From Diphasiastrum complanatum (Eukaryota > Streptophyta > Lycopodiopsida > Lycopodiales > Lycopodiaceae): a DNA stretch of 64,000 nucleotides. Positions 11,577 through 21,503 of this stretch are shown one piece after another; within the stretch, counting starts at the first letter, position 1; every line of letters starts with the position of its first letter. The stretch lies in assembly GCA_029204225.1 (NCBI GenBank), contig CM055103.1, positions 50,950,496 through 51,014,495 of the forward strand, written 5' to 3'. The notes below the pieces were generated by a model. It worked only from the letters and a program-made list of their open reading frames with translations, was not told where the DNA came from and searched no databases. Position numbers and translations under genes: made by a program.

Positions 11577-12219
11577 CTTGGATAACTTTCTATTTTGAGC
11601 TTATTCATTAAATTTTCTTATAAAGTGTGAAAGCTCTAGCTCCTAACTCTCTCTTTGCTCTCTTTTATTTTTCTTTATTACATTTGGCCTTTTGAATTGA
11701 TATGAATCTTGTGGATACATGATATATTACTTTGTTATGGCATCAATGATGCTATAGTAGCACTTGATATTGCATAATGGAGGTTCACTTTGTGAGCTTT
11801 CATTGAACAATGTATGATTAGCTAGTAAATTCTACGTCGTAAAATTGCTCCCATTTTCACATGTTTGAATTCAACTCTTGAATCCATAAAATTTTTGTGC
11901 ATGGAAATTTTATAGAAATTATTTAGTATTTAGGACCATGATTTCTCGTGATGTTGACGAGCTTGCTAGGGCGCGATAGGGCTGAGCACAAAGGGAATGT
12001 ATTCATTTCCTAGCATGAAGGTTAGCAATGGAGCACTATGTGTCTCAAACTGTGCCACCAATCACCATTTGAATTGACCGCAACATACTTTGTATGGATT
12101 TTAGGATGATGGCTTATGTTTACTTATTTGATCAGATTGGTGTACATTGCAAAATTTCTTTATAATAAAAAAAATATGGAAATGTTACAATTATAGTAAA
12201 GAGCATCACCACATTAGAA

Positions 12220-13192
12220 ATAACACACAATCGTGAGTGCTACCCGAAGATATACCACGTTTCTCTTTCAAAGCCGTCAGACAATCTTCCTTGTGCTAGT
12301 TATTTTTGCCTCCTCTAAGTCTATGCTTATCTTCCTTTTGCTCAGTTCTTTTTGCTATGTCAACGTATATGCCTAGAGAGACGGGTCATAAGCTCCATTT
12401 ACGAAAAAAAAAGGAAGTTATGATCGGTCCAAAAAATAGAATCCTGCTCATAATAATACTCTTGGCACAGTTTCCTGGCACAGCCTTGTGAGTCATGGCA
12501 AGACTTTGGAATTGCATCGTTCTTATAAATACGTTCAACATGCCCACCAGTAATTAATTTCGTTTGCTCCTTGTCGCTCATCAGTCCACATCAAATATAT
12601 GTATGCACCCAGTTTCTGAACTCGCACACAGTAGTACATTGCCTGTTTGATCTTAGTTCGGCAATAGTAATAGTACGTCGTAGTTGTGTGAAGAAGATCA
12701 TCTACGGGCTGAGTACTCATGGCAACTTTGAATCCAATTGATCTATCAGGCCTAAACGATGAACGACTGGCTTCATCTGTCAGGGCTCAGATCGCTGAGG
12801 CCTGTGAAAAGAATGGCTTCTTCCAAGTTATCAATCATGGCGTGCCAGTAGAGCTCATGGATAGGCTGAAACAAGTGGGTCGCAAGTTTTTTGATCTGAC
12901 CAAAGACGAAAAGCTTGCATATGCTGGAAAGCCAGTGATCGGTTCTGAGGGCTATGGAAGCCGTATGGTCCTTGATGACACTGAGCCCAAGTTCTGGCGT
13001 GAATTTGTGGAGCTTCACACTCTTCCATTATCCGAAAGGCATTACAACTACTGGCCCCAGCAGCCAGCTGAATTCAGAGAGACCGTGGAGAATTACACAG
13101 CTGCTTTACTGGACCTTGCTCAACGGCTGCTGGCTGTCATCTCTGAGAGTCTTGGGCTCAACCCCAGCTACCTGAAGGAGGCTCTGGGGGAG
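12220..13192 (+). repeat. Inverted repeat arm 2 (dioxygenase promoter + exon 1), unit 1
   Basis: Partner of the arm at 4005-5040, in opposite orientation. Homology starts in the block around ATACCACGTTTCTC and runs through the promoter into exon 1 until codon ~155. This arm continues into the complete gene, so it is likely the source and arm 1 the truncated copy. Confidence 0.85.
12524..12531 (+). promoter_or_regulatory. TATA box of the dioxygenase gene, unit 1
   Basis: TATAAATA lies 195 bp upstream of the ATG. It is conserved in all four copies (both arms in both units; 45607-45614 in unit 2). That would give a 5' leader of about 160 nt. Confidence 0.6.
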
Positions 13193-13890
13193 CCACACCA
13201 GAACATAGTATTCCAGTGCTATCCTCCATGCCCAGAGCCAGGAAAAACTCTTGGCCTGCCTGCACACTCTGACGTTGTGGCCATCACCATTCTTATGCAA
13301 GAGGGCGACGGATTGGAGGTGGCTGCCGAAAACGACACATGGGAGCTGGTTCCAAATCATCCCAATGCTTTCGTCGTCAATCTGGCAGATCAAATCGAGG
13401 TAAACCACGCGAAAACTATGTTTGCTTAATTTATCTCCTTCCATTCAAGACTATGGTAAAACTATATTTAGCTCATTGTAACATTCGCTAACATCAAGCC
13501 GCGAATTTAACCTTTACTCTTTTCAAGCACTTACAAATCGCCCGTGCCTCGGCACGGGACGTTGTTGTCTGTATTTATTAGCTGATCATGTAGATAAGTA
13601 AGATGACACTGCTGTATTATGGACTGTAGATCATTACGAATGGGAGATACAAAAGCGCCAACCACAGAGCTATTGTGAACAGCGACCGCACAAGGCGATC
13701 CTATGTAACCTTTTACCATCCAGCAAAGGATCAAAAGATCTTTCCCGCACCAGAGCTAGTGGATGAGAAGGTAGGTCCTGTGTATAGAGAACTGTTCTAC
13801 ATAGAATATTTGCAGGCTTTGGCAGCGGAACGTTTTGGAGGTAAACGTCTAGTTCAGTCATTTGCCATCGACAACCCTCTAGTCAGTTGA
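12719..13890 (+). CDS. 2-oxoglutarate/Fe(II)-dependent dioxygenase (DOXC-type), two exons
   Basis: Exon 1 is 12719-13399 (227 codons, ending ADQIE before GTAAAC). Exon 2 is 13630-13890 (after ..GTAG, starting IITNGRYKSANHR). Together they give 313 aa with no internal stop. N-terminal DIOX_N features include IDLSGL and GFFQVINHGVP. The catalytic half has H183 and D185 (LPAHSD), H239 (SANHRAIVN) for iron, and R249-x-S251 for 2-oxoglutarate. The intron sits at the DQ(I/L)E-ILSNG position common in plant DOXC genes. Such enzymes hydroxylate or desaturate small metabolites in the cytosol. The look is closest to flavonoid-type enzymes (F3H/FLS/ANS), but the substrate cannot be read. It is 30-50 residues shorter at the N-terminus than typical relatives. 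It is embedded in transposons, with a frameshifted tandem copy and truncated inverted copies; expression is unknown. Confidence 0.85.
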
Positions 13891-14734
13891 CCTCGAGTTT
13901 TTCCGACCAAAGTAGGTGATAAAGGCAGTAAATTTGCAATATGTATCTGTGGACCGATAAAAATTTATAATAAGTGGGTTGCTCTGAATTGCATTCTTCA
14001 ATGATTGCACACTTGAATAAGTCTCATCAGTGAGACTGGAGCATGTACATGCCATAGCTTAGTGAGGATGGCCACGAGAAATTTTCTACATTACCTATCA
14101 TTCATGTTATTTACAGCTTCCTTGAATATTCATAGAAAGAGGACGATCTGATCGCAGCGACTCACTTCGTATGGGGCATTCATCTTTAGTTTTGCATGGA
14201 AAGCTAGGCAATTAATGAATCACGACGTCATACTAAACCAAGTAAAGAAGAGTATATTGTAAAACTAGGGTCACATCTGATGTACCCCATTTTTTATAAG
14301 GCAAGTGAAACATAATAAGACGAACCTGAATAATACGCTACATACACAGCCAACAAGATTAAGTGGTACTACAGCACCCAGAGCAACCTCTACCATCAAA
14401 GATTTGGCGATTACATCCTGCCTCTGGCGGTCATTGATGTAAGTAAAGTAACACAAAAACAATACCTCTCAAAAAACGAAACAATCACAAAGACACGAAG
14501 CAAGATCTCTGCTCACGAAGACAAATAGAATAGTCAGCAAATTATTATGTGTATTTGAATGCATTGTTTAGTATTTATCCTGATTAATTTATCAAACTTC
14601 AAGTTTCAAGAAGATCAAAAAAGGGTGTCATATGCTCTGAAGTACTTAGTAGATACAGAATTTAAGAGCAACAGTCAAAAAGCATACAATATTGAAAGAA
14701 GACATGAGACTAGTCAGTAGGACCTTCAGACAAC
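13891..14734. other. Gene-free stretch downstream of the dioxygenase, unit 1
   Basis: AT-rich sequence collinear with 46970-47814. It should hold the dioxygenase 3' UTR and the 3' end of the minus-strand Copia-2. No clear polypurine tract or LTR terminus was found. Short frames here are not convincing. Confidence 0.5.
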
Positions 14735-16348
14735 TGAAGTACATTGTTCCCACGATGCAATTCTGTTTTCAGTTGACGTTGTGCATACATCTGCAAGCTG
14801 TTCCTCAGTAGCACAGAATTCCAAGTTAATCTCTTCTGTCAGTAATTTTTCTCTGATGAAATGCTGTTGAATGTCTATATGTTTTGTTCTAGAATGATAG
14901 ACTGGGTTTTTTGCTAAAGCAACTATATATAGCTAATGTTATCACAATACATAACAGCTACTTTGGTTTGTTCAAAACCAATTTCTTTCATTAAGTTTCT
15001 TAATGAAATGGTCTCTTTAGCTGCATGTGTTGTAACCATGTATTCAGCTTCTGTACTGGACAACGCAATTGAACTTTGCTTTTTACTGCTGCAGCTGACA
15101 CAGCCTGAATTTAGCAAGAAAATATAGCCTGATGTAGACTTTATGTCTTCCTTGTCACCTCCCCAATCTGCGTCTGAATATCCTTGGAGTATATTTTGAT
15201 TTGTTGTAGCTTTGTAGCTTATGCACCAGGTTTTGGTTCATTGAAGATATCTGAATACTCTTTTGACTCCCGCCCAATGCATTTTCATTGGCTTTGACAT
15301 GTGCTGAGCTAATGTTCTGACTGCATTGGCTATGTCTGGATGTGTTACCAGATACATAAGTATGCCTATTATTCTTTGATAATTTTCAATATCTGGATGA
15401 ATTCTTTGATAATTTTCAATATCTGGATATGGCTCTTCATCTGCTAATTCTCCTTATGATTGAAGGTGCCCCCAGTGGATTACATTGCCCCATGCCATAG
15501 TCTCTCAAGATATTTTCTGTTTATGATTGCTGACTGATTGTAATTGTCCTTTTGTTTCGAGTTCTTGAGACACTTAGACCTAGGAACCGATGGATCCCTC
15601 CCAAGTCCTTTATCACATATTTTCCTTTAAGTTGTTTTATTTCTGTGATTAGGGAATTCGAACACAAACTGCAATGATGCATGTTTTTGCATTCCTTTTG
15701 TAGATGTAAAGGCTATGGTCAGTCTCACATCTTGTAATAGGTAAGCATCCAGCTTCAAATACCATGCTCTAGACGACCGTTTCAGTCCATGAATGGATTT
15801 CTGCAGCCCGCAAACTTGATCCTTCCTTGAATGTATGGTGCCTTGTGGTAACTCCATGAAAATTTCTTCCTCTAAATCTCCATTTAGCAATCTTGTGGTT
15901 ACATCCATATGTTGAATATCCCAGTCTTATACTGATGCTATGGATAGTATTATTCTGATAGTAGTCAGCCTTGCAACAAGAGAAAATACTTCTTTGTAAT
16001 CTATGCACTCTCTTTGTGTATAGCCCTTAGGTACTAATTTGCCTTTATAACGCTGAACTGTTCCATCTGGCTTGAGTTTGGTTTTGAAGACCCATTTATT
16101 TTGAACTATGGTCCTGCCCTCTGGTCACTTCACAGCTTTCCATGTGTTGTTTTTTCTTAAAGCTTCAAGTTCTTCATTTATTGCCTTTTTCCAATACTCA
16201 GCTTCAGGTCTTTCCATAGCTTCTTCTAACGTCAATGGATCATTATCTATGCTTTCTTGTGTTATGTAGGCATAATCCTGCAGTCTGGTGGATATTTGTC
16301 TTGTTCTCTTCTAGGTTCATTCTCTCTTTCTGTCACTTCTCTCTGTGG
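14735..16348 (-). pseudogene. Copia-2 reverse transcriptase and RNase H (minus strand), unit 1
   Basis: Reading leftwards: KWVFKTK-like residues near 16090; then the RT block at 15908-15627 with LNGDLEEEIFMELPQGTIHS and GLKRSSRAWYLKLDAYLL; then RNase H at 15117-14923 with SSKKQSSIALSSTEAEYM. The end reads like NP.YHSRTKHIDI at about 14900. Several stops and shifts are present. A 31-bp tandem repeat at about 15370-15428 is single in unit 2. At 16348 the element is fused to the DUF7869-like gene by a deletion that removed Copia-2 integrase, which is still present in unit 2. Confidence 0.85.
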
Positions 16349-18035
16349 CTGTAATTAAAAAAGACCTTGGACTCCAAAGTGCCATTAAACACAAGTGCTC
16401 CAACAAGATGAACCTAAATAAAATCTGCCTCGTTCAAATTTTTGGGCACTCTGACAAAATTAGACAACATTGTTTTCTTCTGATCCATGTCATCAATAAC
16501 AAGGCCCAGATATTTTTGTGGACATTCCAAACATTTCTTTCGATGCTTGGCCAACTTTTGTCTTTCAACTGTTTGTTGATCTCTTTGCAATTGAAGAGTT
16601 TTTGTAGCATCCACTGAAAATACAATGATTCACTTATTTAATAGAATAAAGATCATACCATAATGGTGTTAAAAAAGACTACAACATAATGGTGTTAAAA
16701 AAGACTACAACATAAATTTTTTCAAAATAGAAAGTATTAAAATGAATGACAAATTTGTCTTTGCAAGTTGTTTTGCAGACTTTAACAACTCGCAAGTGGA
16801 GCATACTATCATTCGTGATTTTTTGGGAATCTGTACCAGTCCAAAATCTCTTCTCCAAATTTTAAGAAAATCTGAGTAACTCAAATAGGGAACATTTTTT
16901 GTTTTTGCAAACTCTTTGTACATCAAAAATATTTCTAATTTTGTACAATTATCTGGCAAGTGAAAATATAAGAAATTAGGCAATTTTTCTCCGTGCACAT
17001 CTATGAAATGCTTTAGCTAAGCAGTTCCATTTTAAGCTCTGGAGAAACAGTTCGACCTTGTAAGGATCCCCGTAATGTTGGGTCTTTCTGAAGTCGTGCA
17101 TGCATTCGTTGAAGCCGTGAGTTTCTGATTGTGTGAACTGCTTTGTAAGCTTTGCGACAAACCTCCAAAGCATTTAAAAAATACGAAAATGAATTTTTGT
17201 CCGGCCTCACTGTTGCACACAAATACTAATTTCTCTCATCCTTACTTCGTAAAAAGAAGCTTGATCTTAATTCTTCAATTTCTCTGATACTCAGCTTTTG
17301 CAAACAACATGATGAGCAGCAAATAATATTCTGTACCTTTCGAATCTCAGATTTGTAATCAGCTGTTTTTGACGATTCGTTAAATCAGGTGAGGATCTCA
17401 AGTCTCTCTTGTATTTTTCTTTTTGTTTGGAGTCTGATCTATAAATTGGACCTATGACACTATTAGGTGCTTGAACTAGTTGAGAAGGTATTGGAATTTC
17501 ATGAGTCAAAATCTGGCTCCAACCTCAAGATGTTCTGGACCCTTAGAAGGCTCTAAATTTTCAACGAATATAGCACTTTTAGATTTAACACGACGAACAT
17601 TACTTTGAGAAGGTCTCCTATGAACATGAGAAAAGCTTGAACGTTACGGATCAACAGACTTACGCGGATGTGTTAATTTACTAGAATCAGTAATTGAGTT
17701 TTTGAAGCTTTTGACTCATCACTCAATGATTCAACTTGTTCAAATGAACAATGTTCTAATGGTGTCGAGCTTGTATCTGAAGAGGAGGACGAGGTCGAAA
17801 GAGTTGATACAAGTTGAGTTACAGGCGTCATTTCTTGAAAAGTACTTGCTTGAGAAATTTTTTAAGATGAACGGGTAAATGATGACGATGCCACATCATT
17901 TACAAAAACATGTTCAAATTCAGGAGTGGCTTTATAAAAAAAGCTTTCATTGGGAATGTCAAATGAAGATGTTGCACTAGTTGCAACATATTGAGTTACA
18001 ACTACTCGAATAGAAGAGGTAGAACTACTTGACAT
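16349..18035 (-). pseudogene. DUF7869-type transposase-like gene, C-terminally deleted, unit 1
   Basis: The gene starts at ATG 18035 with a Ser/Thr-rich N-terminus. It then has blocks matching the unit 2 copy: LTNRQKQLITNLRFERYRIL near 17390, SYFLNALEVCRKAYKAVHTI with SRLQRMHARL near 17180-17095, and RMIVCSTCELLKSAKQLAK near 16815-16760. The 'VC.kA...ih.is..RlQR' and 'VCSTCE.LK' blocks are what I recall from the DUF7869-bearing protein family. The next exon begins near 16614 with ATKTLQLQRDQQTVERQKLA and keeps only LGLVIDDMDQKKTML before the deletion junction at 16349. The splice donor before this exon is lost here. Frameshifts are numerous. It is divergent from the ParB-like gene across the palindrome array. 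Confidence 0.65.
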
Positions 18036-18586
18036 CGTAACCTTAAATTATTTTTAACCTACGTACTTATGTTAAGCATAGACCCGTTAAAATATTTAAC
18101 ACCACACTACGTATACAGAAAAACCAACTAAATACAAATGAGCAACAAGCCTAGAAAGTAACAAGTTAATTAAAGTTTTCAGCAGCAACCAGGTCTTAAA
18201 TATTGTTTCGCAGCATCTTTAGGGTTAGGTCCTGGCTCAGACTCGAGGTCGGCGTGAGGTGAGGTGAGTCGCAGCAACTCGGTCCCGAAGCAAGCTAGAG
18301 GTCAGGCGTGAGGCAGGGGTCTCAAAAAAAAAATCATTTAAGGACCATAGTCCAAGCATAACTCACCTCATTTGCGAATTCAGAAGCACACATGCTGCCA
18401 AAGATCTCGTTACAACCAAGTCACGGCTTTCTATAAGAATTCACATACGTTCTCGCTTACAAATTTCTTGACGGTAAGATTATTGTCATTTCTTAACTTT
18501 GTTCTATGCTGAGGATGAGTATTAAATTCTTGCATTAGAAAATATTCATGATTTAATTTGTATTCATCTTCTTAAAACATGGGTAA
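18036..18586. promoter_or_regulatory. Intergenic region between divergent element genes, unit 1
   Basis: No gene. It contains one diverged half-copy of the array motif (ACTTATGTTAAGCATAGACC near 18064) close to the transposase-like start codon. A GC-richer patch lies at 18225-18320. It is likely promoter and leader for the minus-strand gene. The unit 2 counterpart (52763-53406) has about 70 bp more near 52835. Confidence 0.4.
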
Positions 18587-19039
18587 CCTATGCTCAGCAT
18601 AGGTGCCTTCACCAGTTCTCTCCTCTAACCTATGTTGAGCATAGATTGCGTTCGGGTCCTTAGTAACATCCTATGCTCAGCATAGGATTCCAGCGATATT
18701 TCTCTATTCTAACCACGGTTCGACTATGTTGAGCATAGGTTGCATCTCTGGACCTCTTCCAACCTATGGTCAGCATAGGTTAGCAAGAAAATTGCGAAGA
18801 CATCCTATGCTGAGCATAGGTTGGACTAGAGCACGCGAGTAATGACCTATGCTGAGCATGGGCTAGAAGACGACCAGAGATGCAACCTATGCTCAGCATA
18901 GGTCGTCACTCGGATGCTCTAGTCCAACCTATGCTCAGCATAGGTCGAAAGGCGGTTAGAATTGAAAAATCTCGCCGGCTTCCTATGTTCAGCATAAGTT
19001 GTTTCTAAGGACCCGAATACAACCTATGCTCAGCATAGG
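18587..19039. repeat. Array of eleven 17-bp near-palindromes, unit 1
   Basis: The consensus CCTATGCTSAGCATAGG (S = C or G) is self-complementary around its centre. Copies start at 18587, 18629, 18670, 18723, 18763, 18804, 18846, 18886, 18928, 18982 and 19023. Spacing is 40-42 bp except two spacers of 53-54 bp placed symmetrically. Spacers pair as inverted repeats: 18645-18662 with 18998-19017; 18688-18720 with 18945-18980; 18742-18756 with 18869-18884; 18819-18840 with 18904-18929. The first two pairs nest; the last two interlock. The array separates the two divergent genes and is conserved at 53407-53859. It probably binds an element-encoded protein. Confidence 0.95.
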
Positions 19040-19271
19040 TCGCTCCTCATATTTTTCTTGTTTTACAAGGCTTTGTCTGAGAAAAGTGATTCTTTTGAGA
19101 TTTTTTAGTAAGAAAATGTGTTGGATTTATAGTTTTGTTTTTTAAAGATTTTTCACAAAAATGGCTTGTTTTATTAGAGTTTTCAAAATTTTCATTAAGG
19201 TAGTGTTTTAAATTTTCTTAAAAAGTTTTTTTTTTTTTGCAGATTTTCAATTGTCTTTGATAATTTTTGAA

Positions 19272-20710
19272 ATGTCGAGGATTTCTTTTAAGATTTCGGG
19301 AAAACCTCAAGATATTCCGTTGAAAGATAAGAAAAAATTCATGTACTACTTCACCAAAGGGGTGAAGAACACAAAGCTTTGGGAGCTTTTTATTCATTTA
19401 GCTTAGAAGCCTAGCAGGGGAGACTCACAATTCAAAGGTCAAGGAAAATCGCTTGCTGATCAACCATATGAGGATCAGGAAGAAGGTTTTGTGAATGTAA
19501 AGGAGACGGATAAGTCTCGTTCTATTTTCATTCTGAGCGAGACTATAATAAAGTTCCGACTTTGCCAGGATGAGGTCAAAGCCTATTTTGATAAAGCTCT
19601 AGTTACTTTGGTATGTAATTATAGAACATATTTTGATTCATATTTGTCTACATTTGTTTCATGCTTAGCACAGTTGTTACTAAATTTAAAATTCTTTAAA
19701 CTTTTAGATAAAAGCCTTTACTCATTATATTTTAAACATGATTTTTGTTTCTGTCCAGAGCATGAAGCAATGCCTAAAAATGGTTCTAGCTACTATTGCT
19801 GAGAGGAAAGATCCAATCTATTCATTACGAAGTTCAAAAGGTGTATCTATTGGACCTCGCAAGCCCACTTCTACCACTGCTCAGGTCACAAAGCCGGCCT
19901 CTGAAAATGTTGAGGATGAAACTGTGATACAAAGAATTCGATTTTTTCACAAAGAATACATGAGAGTCTCCAAAGCAGGAGATGTGAATCAACTTGAGCT
20001 GAAAGCACTCTGTGCTCAAGAGACAGGCATGTCTTTTGATTCGAAAAATCCTATGCAAAGCCTTACAAAATACGATAATTTTTTTCAGCTTGCTTTTCGC
20101 AATGGCCAGGTTATTTGTTTTGCTATGCTCGTTATGGAATGCTCTGGTCATAATATATGCTGTAATCCTTTTAAATTGTTTTTATTAGACTAAAATTTTG
20201 AGCTCAATTTAATATTCTCTAAGTTCCTTATCAAATAATTTTTTCTTTTTATTTCAGGTGTGGGCCCTTGTTGATAAAATTTTTGATAAATGGAAAACTT
20301 TTCAAATAAAAGGCCAACTTGCTCAGGGTGCCTCAAAGTCAAAAAAAAAAAAGTTGTGAGCACTCAAACTCTGAAGCCAATCCTCACAAAGTGAATAACA
20401 TGCAAGGGATTAGCTCTTCAGAGCTAATAATAACTGTTTTTTCTAGAGTTGCCGCTGATTTATTTTCATGTTACCTTTTGTAATAAAGTGATTTTCATAA
20501 TTTGGTTGGATTTTGAACAATTATATTTTTTTAAATGCAGGCACAAATTATTTATGAAAGTTTAAGAAGCCCTTGTGACAGGGTTAAATTGTCAAGATTT
20601 TGATGAGTCCCAGAGGCTTTATCCTCTGAGCAGCCGAAATAAATCCTTGAGTCCATTTCTGATTTTGTTTAGAGATGTGGTATTTAGTTCACTCATGCTT
20701 AGCATAGGTG
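19272..20710 (+). pseudogene. ParB-like element gene, internally deleted, unit 1
   Basis: Exon 1 is 19272-19610 (GT donor at 19611). Exon 2 is 19759-20109 (after TGTCCAG). Exon 3 starts at 20258 (after TTTCAG). All are in phase 0. The N-terminus reads MSRISFKISGKPQDIPLKDK; codon 45 is TAG (19404-19406), as in unit 2. Exon 2 passes directly from ENVEDET to VIQRIRFFHKEYMRVS because about 640 bp are missing. That lost segment holds the ParB/sulfiredoxin-like signature seen in unit 2. In exon 3 a 12-A run shifts the frame to a stop at about 20356, where unit 2 has 11 A and stays open. The region ends at a half-palindrome (GCTTAGCATAGG) near 20700. The gene product is presumably nuclear and DNA-binding, but nothing confirms that. 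Confidence 0.6.
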
Positions 20711-20711
20711 C

Positions 20712-21503
20712 TTATTAATTGCTTCTTTTTTGACATTCACTCTTTCAATGCCCCTTCTTACTGCAATGGAAGCACCTGCCTTTCTTTTTGGTCTTGCTGG
20801 AAGATCCCTCATCCTCCTGAGTCTTGGCAAATTGTTGTTTGGACTTCTTCTTGCCCTTGCCTTTGCCTTGTTTTTGGCGTGTCGCAAGTGCCTGATCATC
20901 AGCATTTTGATGTCTAGCTTTCACCATTTCTCGTCGTTGCTCTTCCTGCATCAAGATTCCTTTGAGCTCGTCGAAGGTCGGCAATCTTTCTCTTGATGCT
21001 ATTCCATCCACAAACATTTGATAGGGTTCTGCAATGCCGCACAATGCATTGTGCACCAGCTCCACATCACGTATGCACTCACCAATAGAATGCAGTTCAT
21101 CTCTCATTGTCTTAATTCTGGTCATATAAGTCTGAATGTGCACTCTTCGCTCCATGTAGGCACTATTCAATTTTGACTTTAGAAACATGATTGTAGAAGG
21201 ATTTGACGTCTCGAACTGCTCCTTTAGCACATCCCATGCCTGTTTGGGTGTAACAGCATCACAAATGTGGGTAATAATGTGATCCCTCACTGACAAGTTA
21301 ATGAAGTTCAAAGCCTTCCTCACCTTCTTGTCGAACACTTTGATGTCCGCTTCATTTGGTGGCCTTCTCTCATCACTTGTGATGACACCCCACACGTCTT
21401 TCTCGATCAGTATGTTTTTCATTTTCAATCTCCACACTGCATAGTTGGAAATCTTGTCCAATTTGCTACTTTCACTCAAAATGGATTCTCCCATGTTTGT
21501 CAT
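20712..21503 (-). pseudogene. Copia-2 gag (UBN2-type) with zinc knuckle, unit 1
   Basis: A 252-codon open frame runs from ATG 21503. It is a Copia gag: N-terminal YAVWRLKMKNILIEKDVW, central DVLKEQFETSN, FLKSKLNSAYM, and a Lys-rich tail leading to CFHCSKKGH. The zinc knuckle would be CX2CX4HX4C, but the codon after GH is TGA in both units, followed in frame by KSECQKRS. Gag is the RNA-binding capsid protein of the particle. The rest of the polyprotein (pre-integrase to RNase H) lies 4.4-10 kb to the left on the same strand, beyond the DUF7869/ParB element, so that element appears to sit inside this Copia. The protease region is missing. Confidence 0.85.

Larger units (their letters stand above)
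7612..12200. mobile_element. CACTA (En/Spm) DNA transposon relic, unit 1
   Basis: The left terminus begins CACTACAACACCCACCG at 7612, as expected for plant CACTA elements. A subterminal region of short inverted GTCGGA/TCCGAC-type repeats follows. Inside are a Ptta/En/Spm-like coding relic on the minus strand (8771-9434) and a TNP2 transposase N-terminal frame on the plus strand (9710-10168). I could not find a matching right terminus (TTGTAGTG) before the dioxygenase promoter arm, so the right boundary is nominal and the element is probably truncated. 10170-12200 holds only AT-rich sequence and a GA microsatellite. The copy in unit 2 starts at 40443. Confidence 0.65.

Noticed and set aside
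18587-19039. CRISPR-like array (short palindromic repeats with ~24-bp spacers)
   Set aside because: The repeats are degenerate, spacers come in inverted pairs, and there are no cas genes; the context is a spliced plant transposon, so this is a binding-site or structural array.
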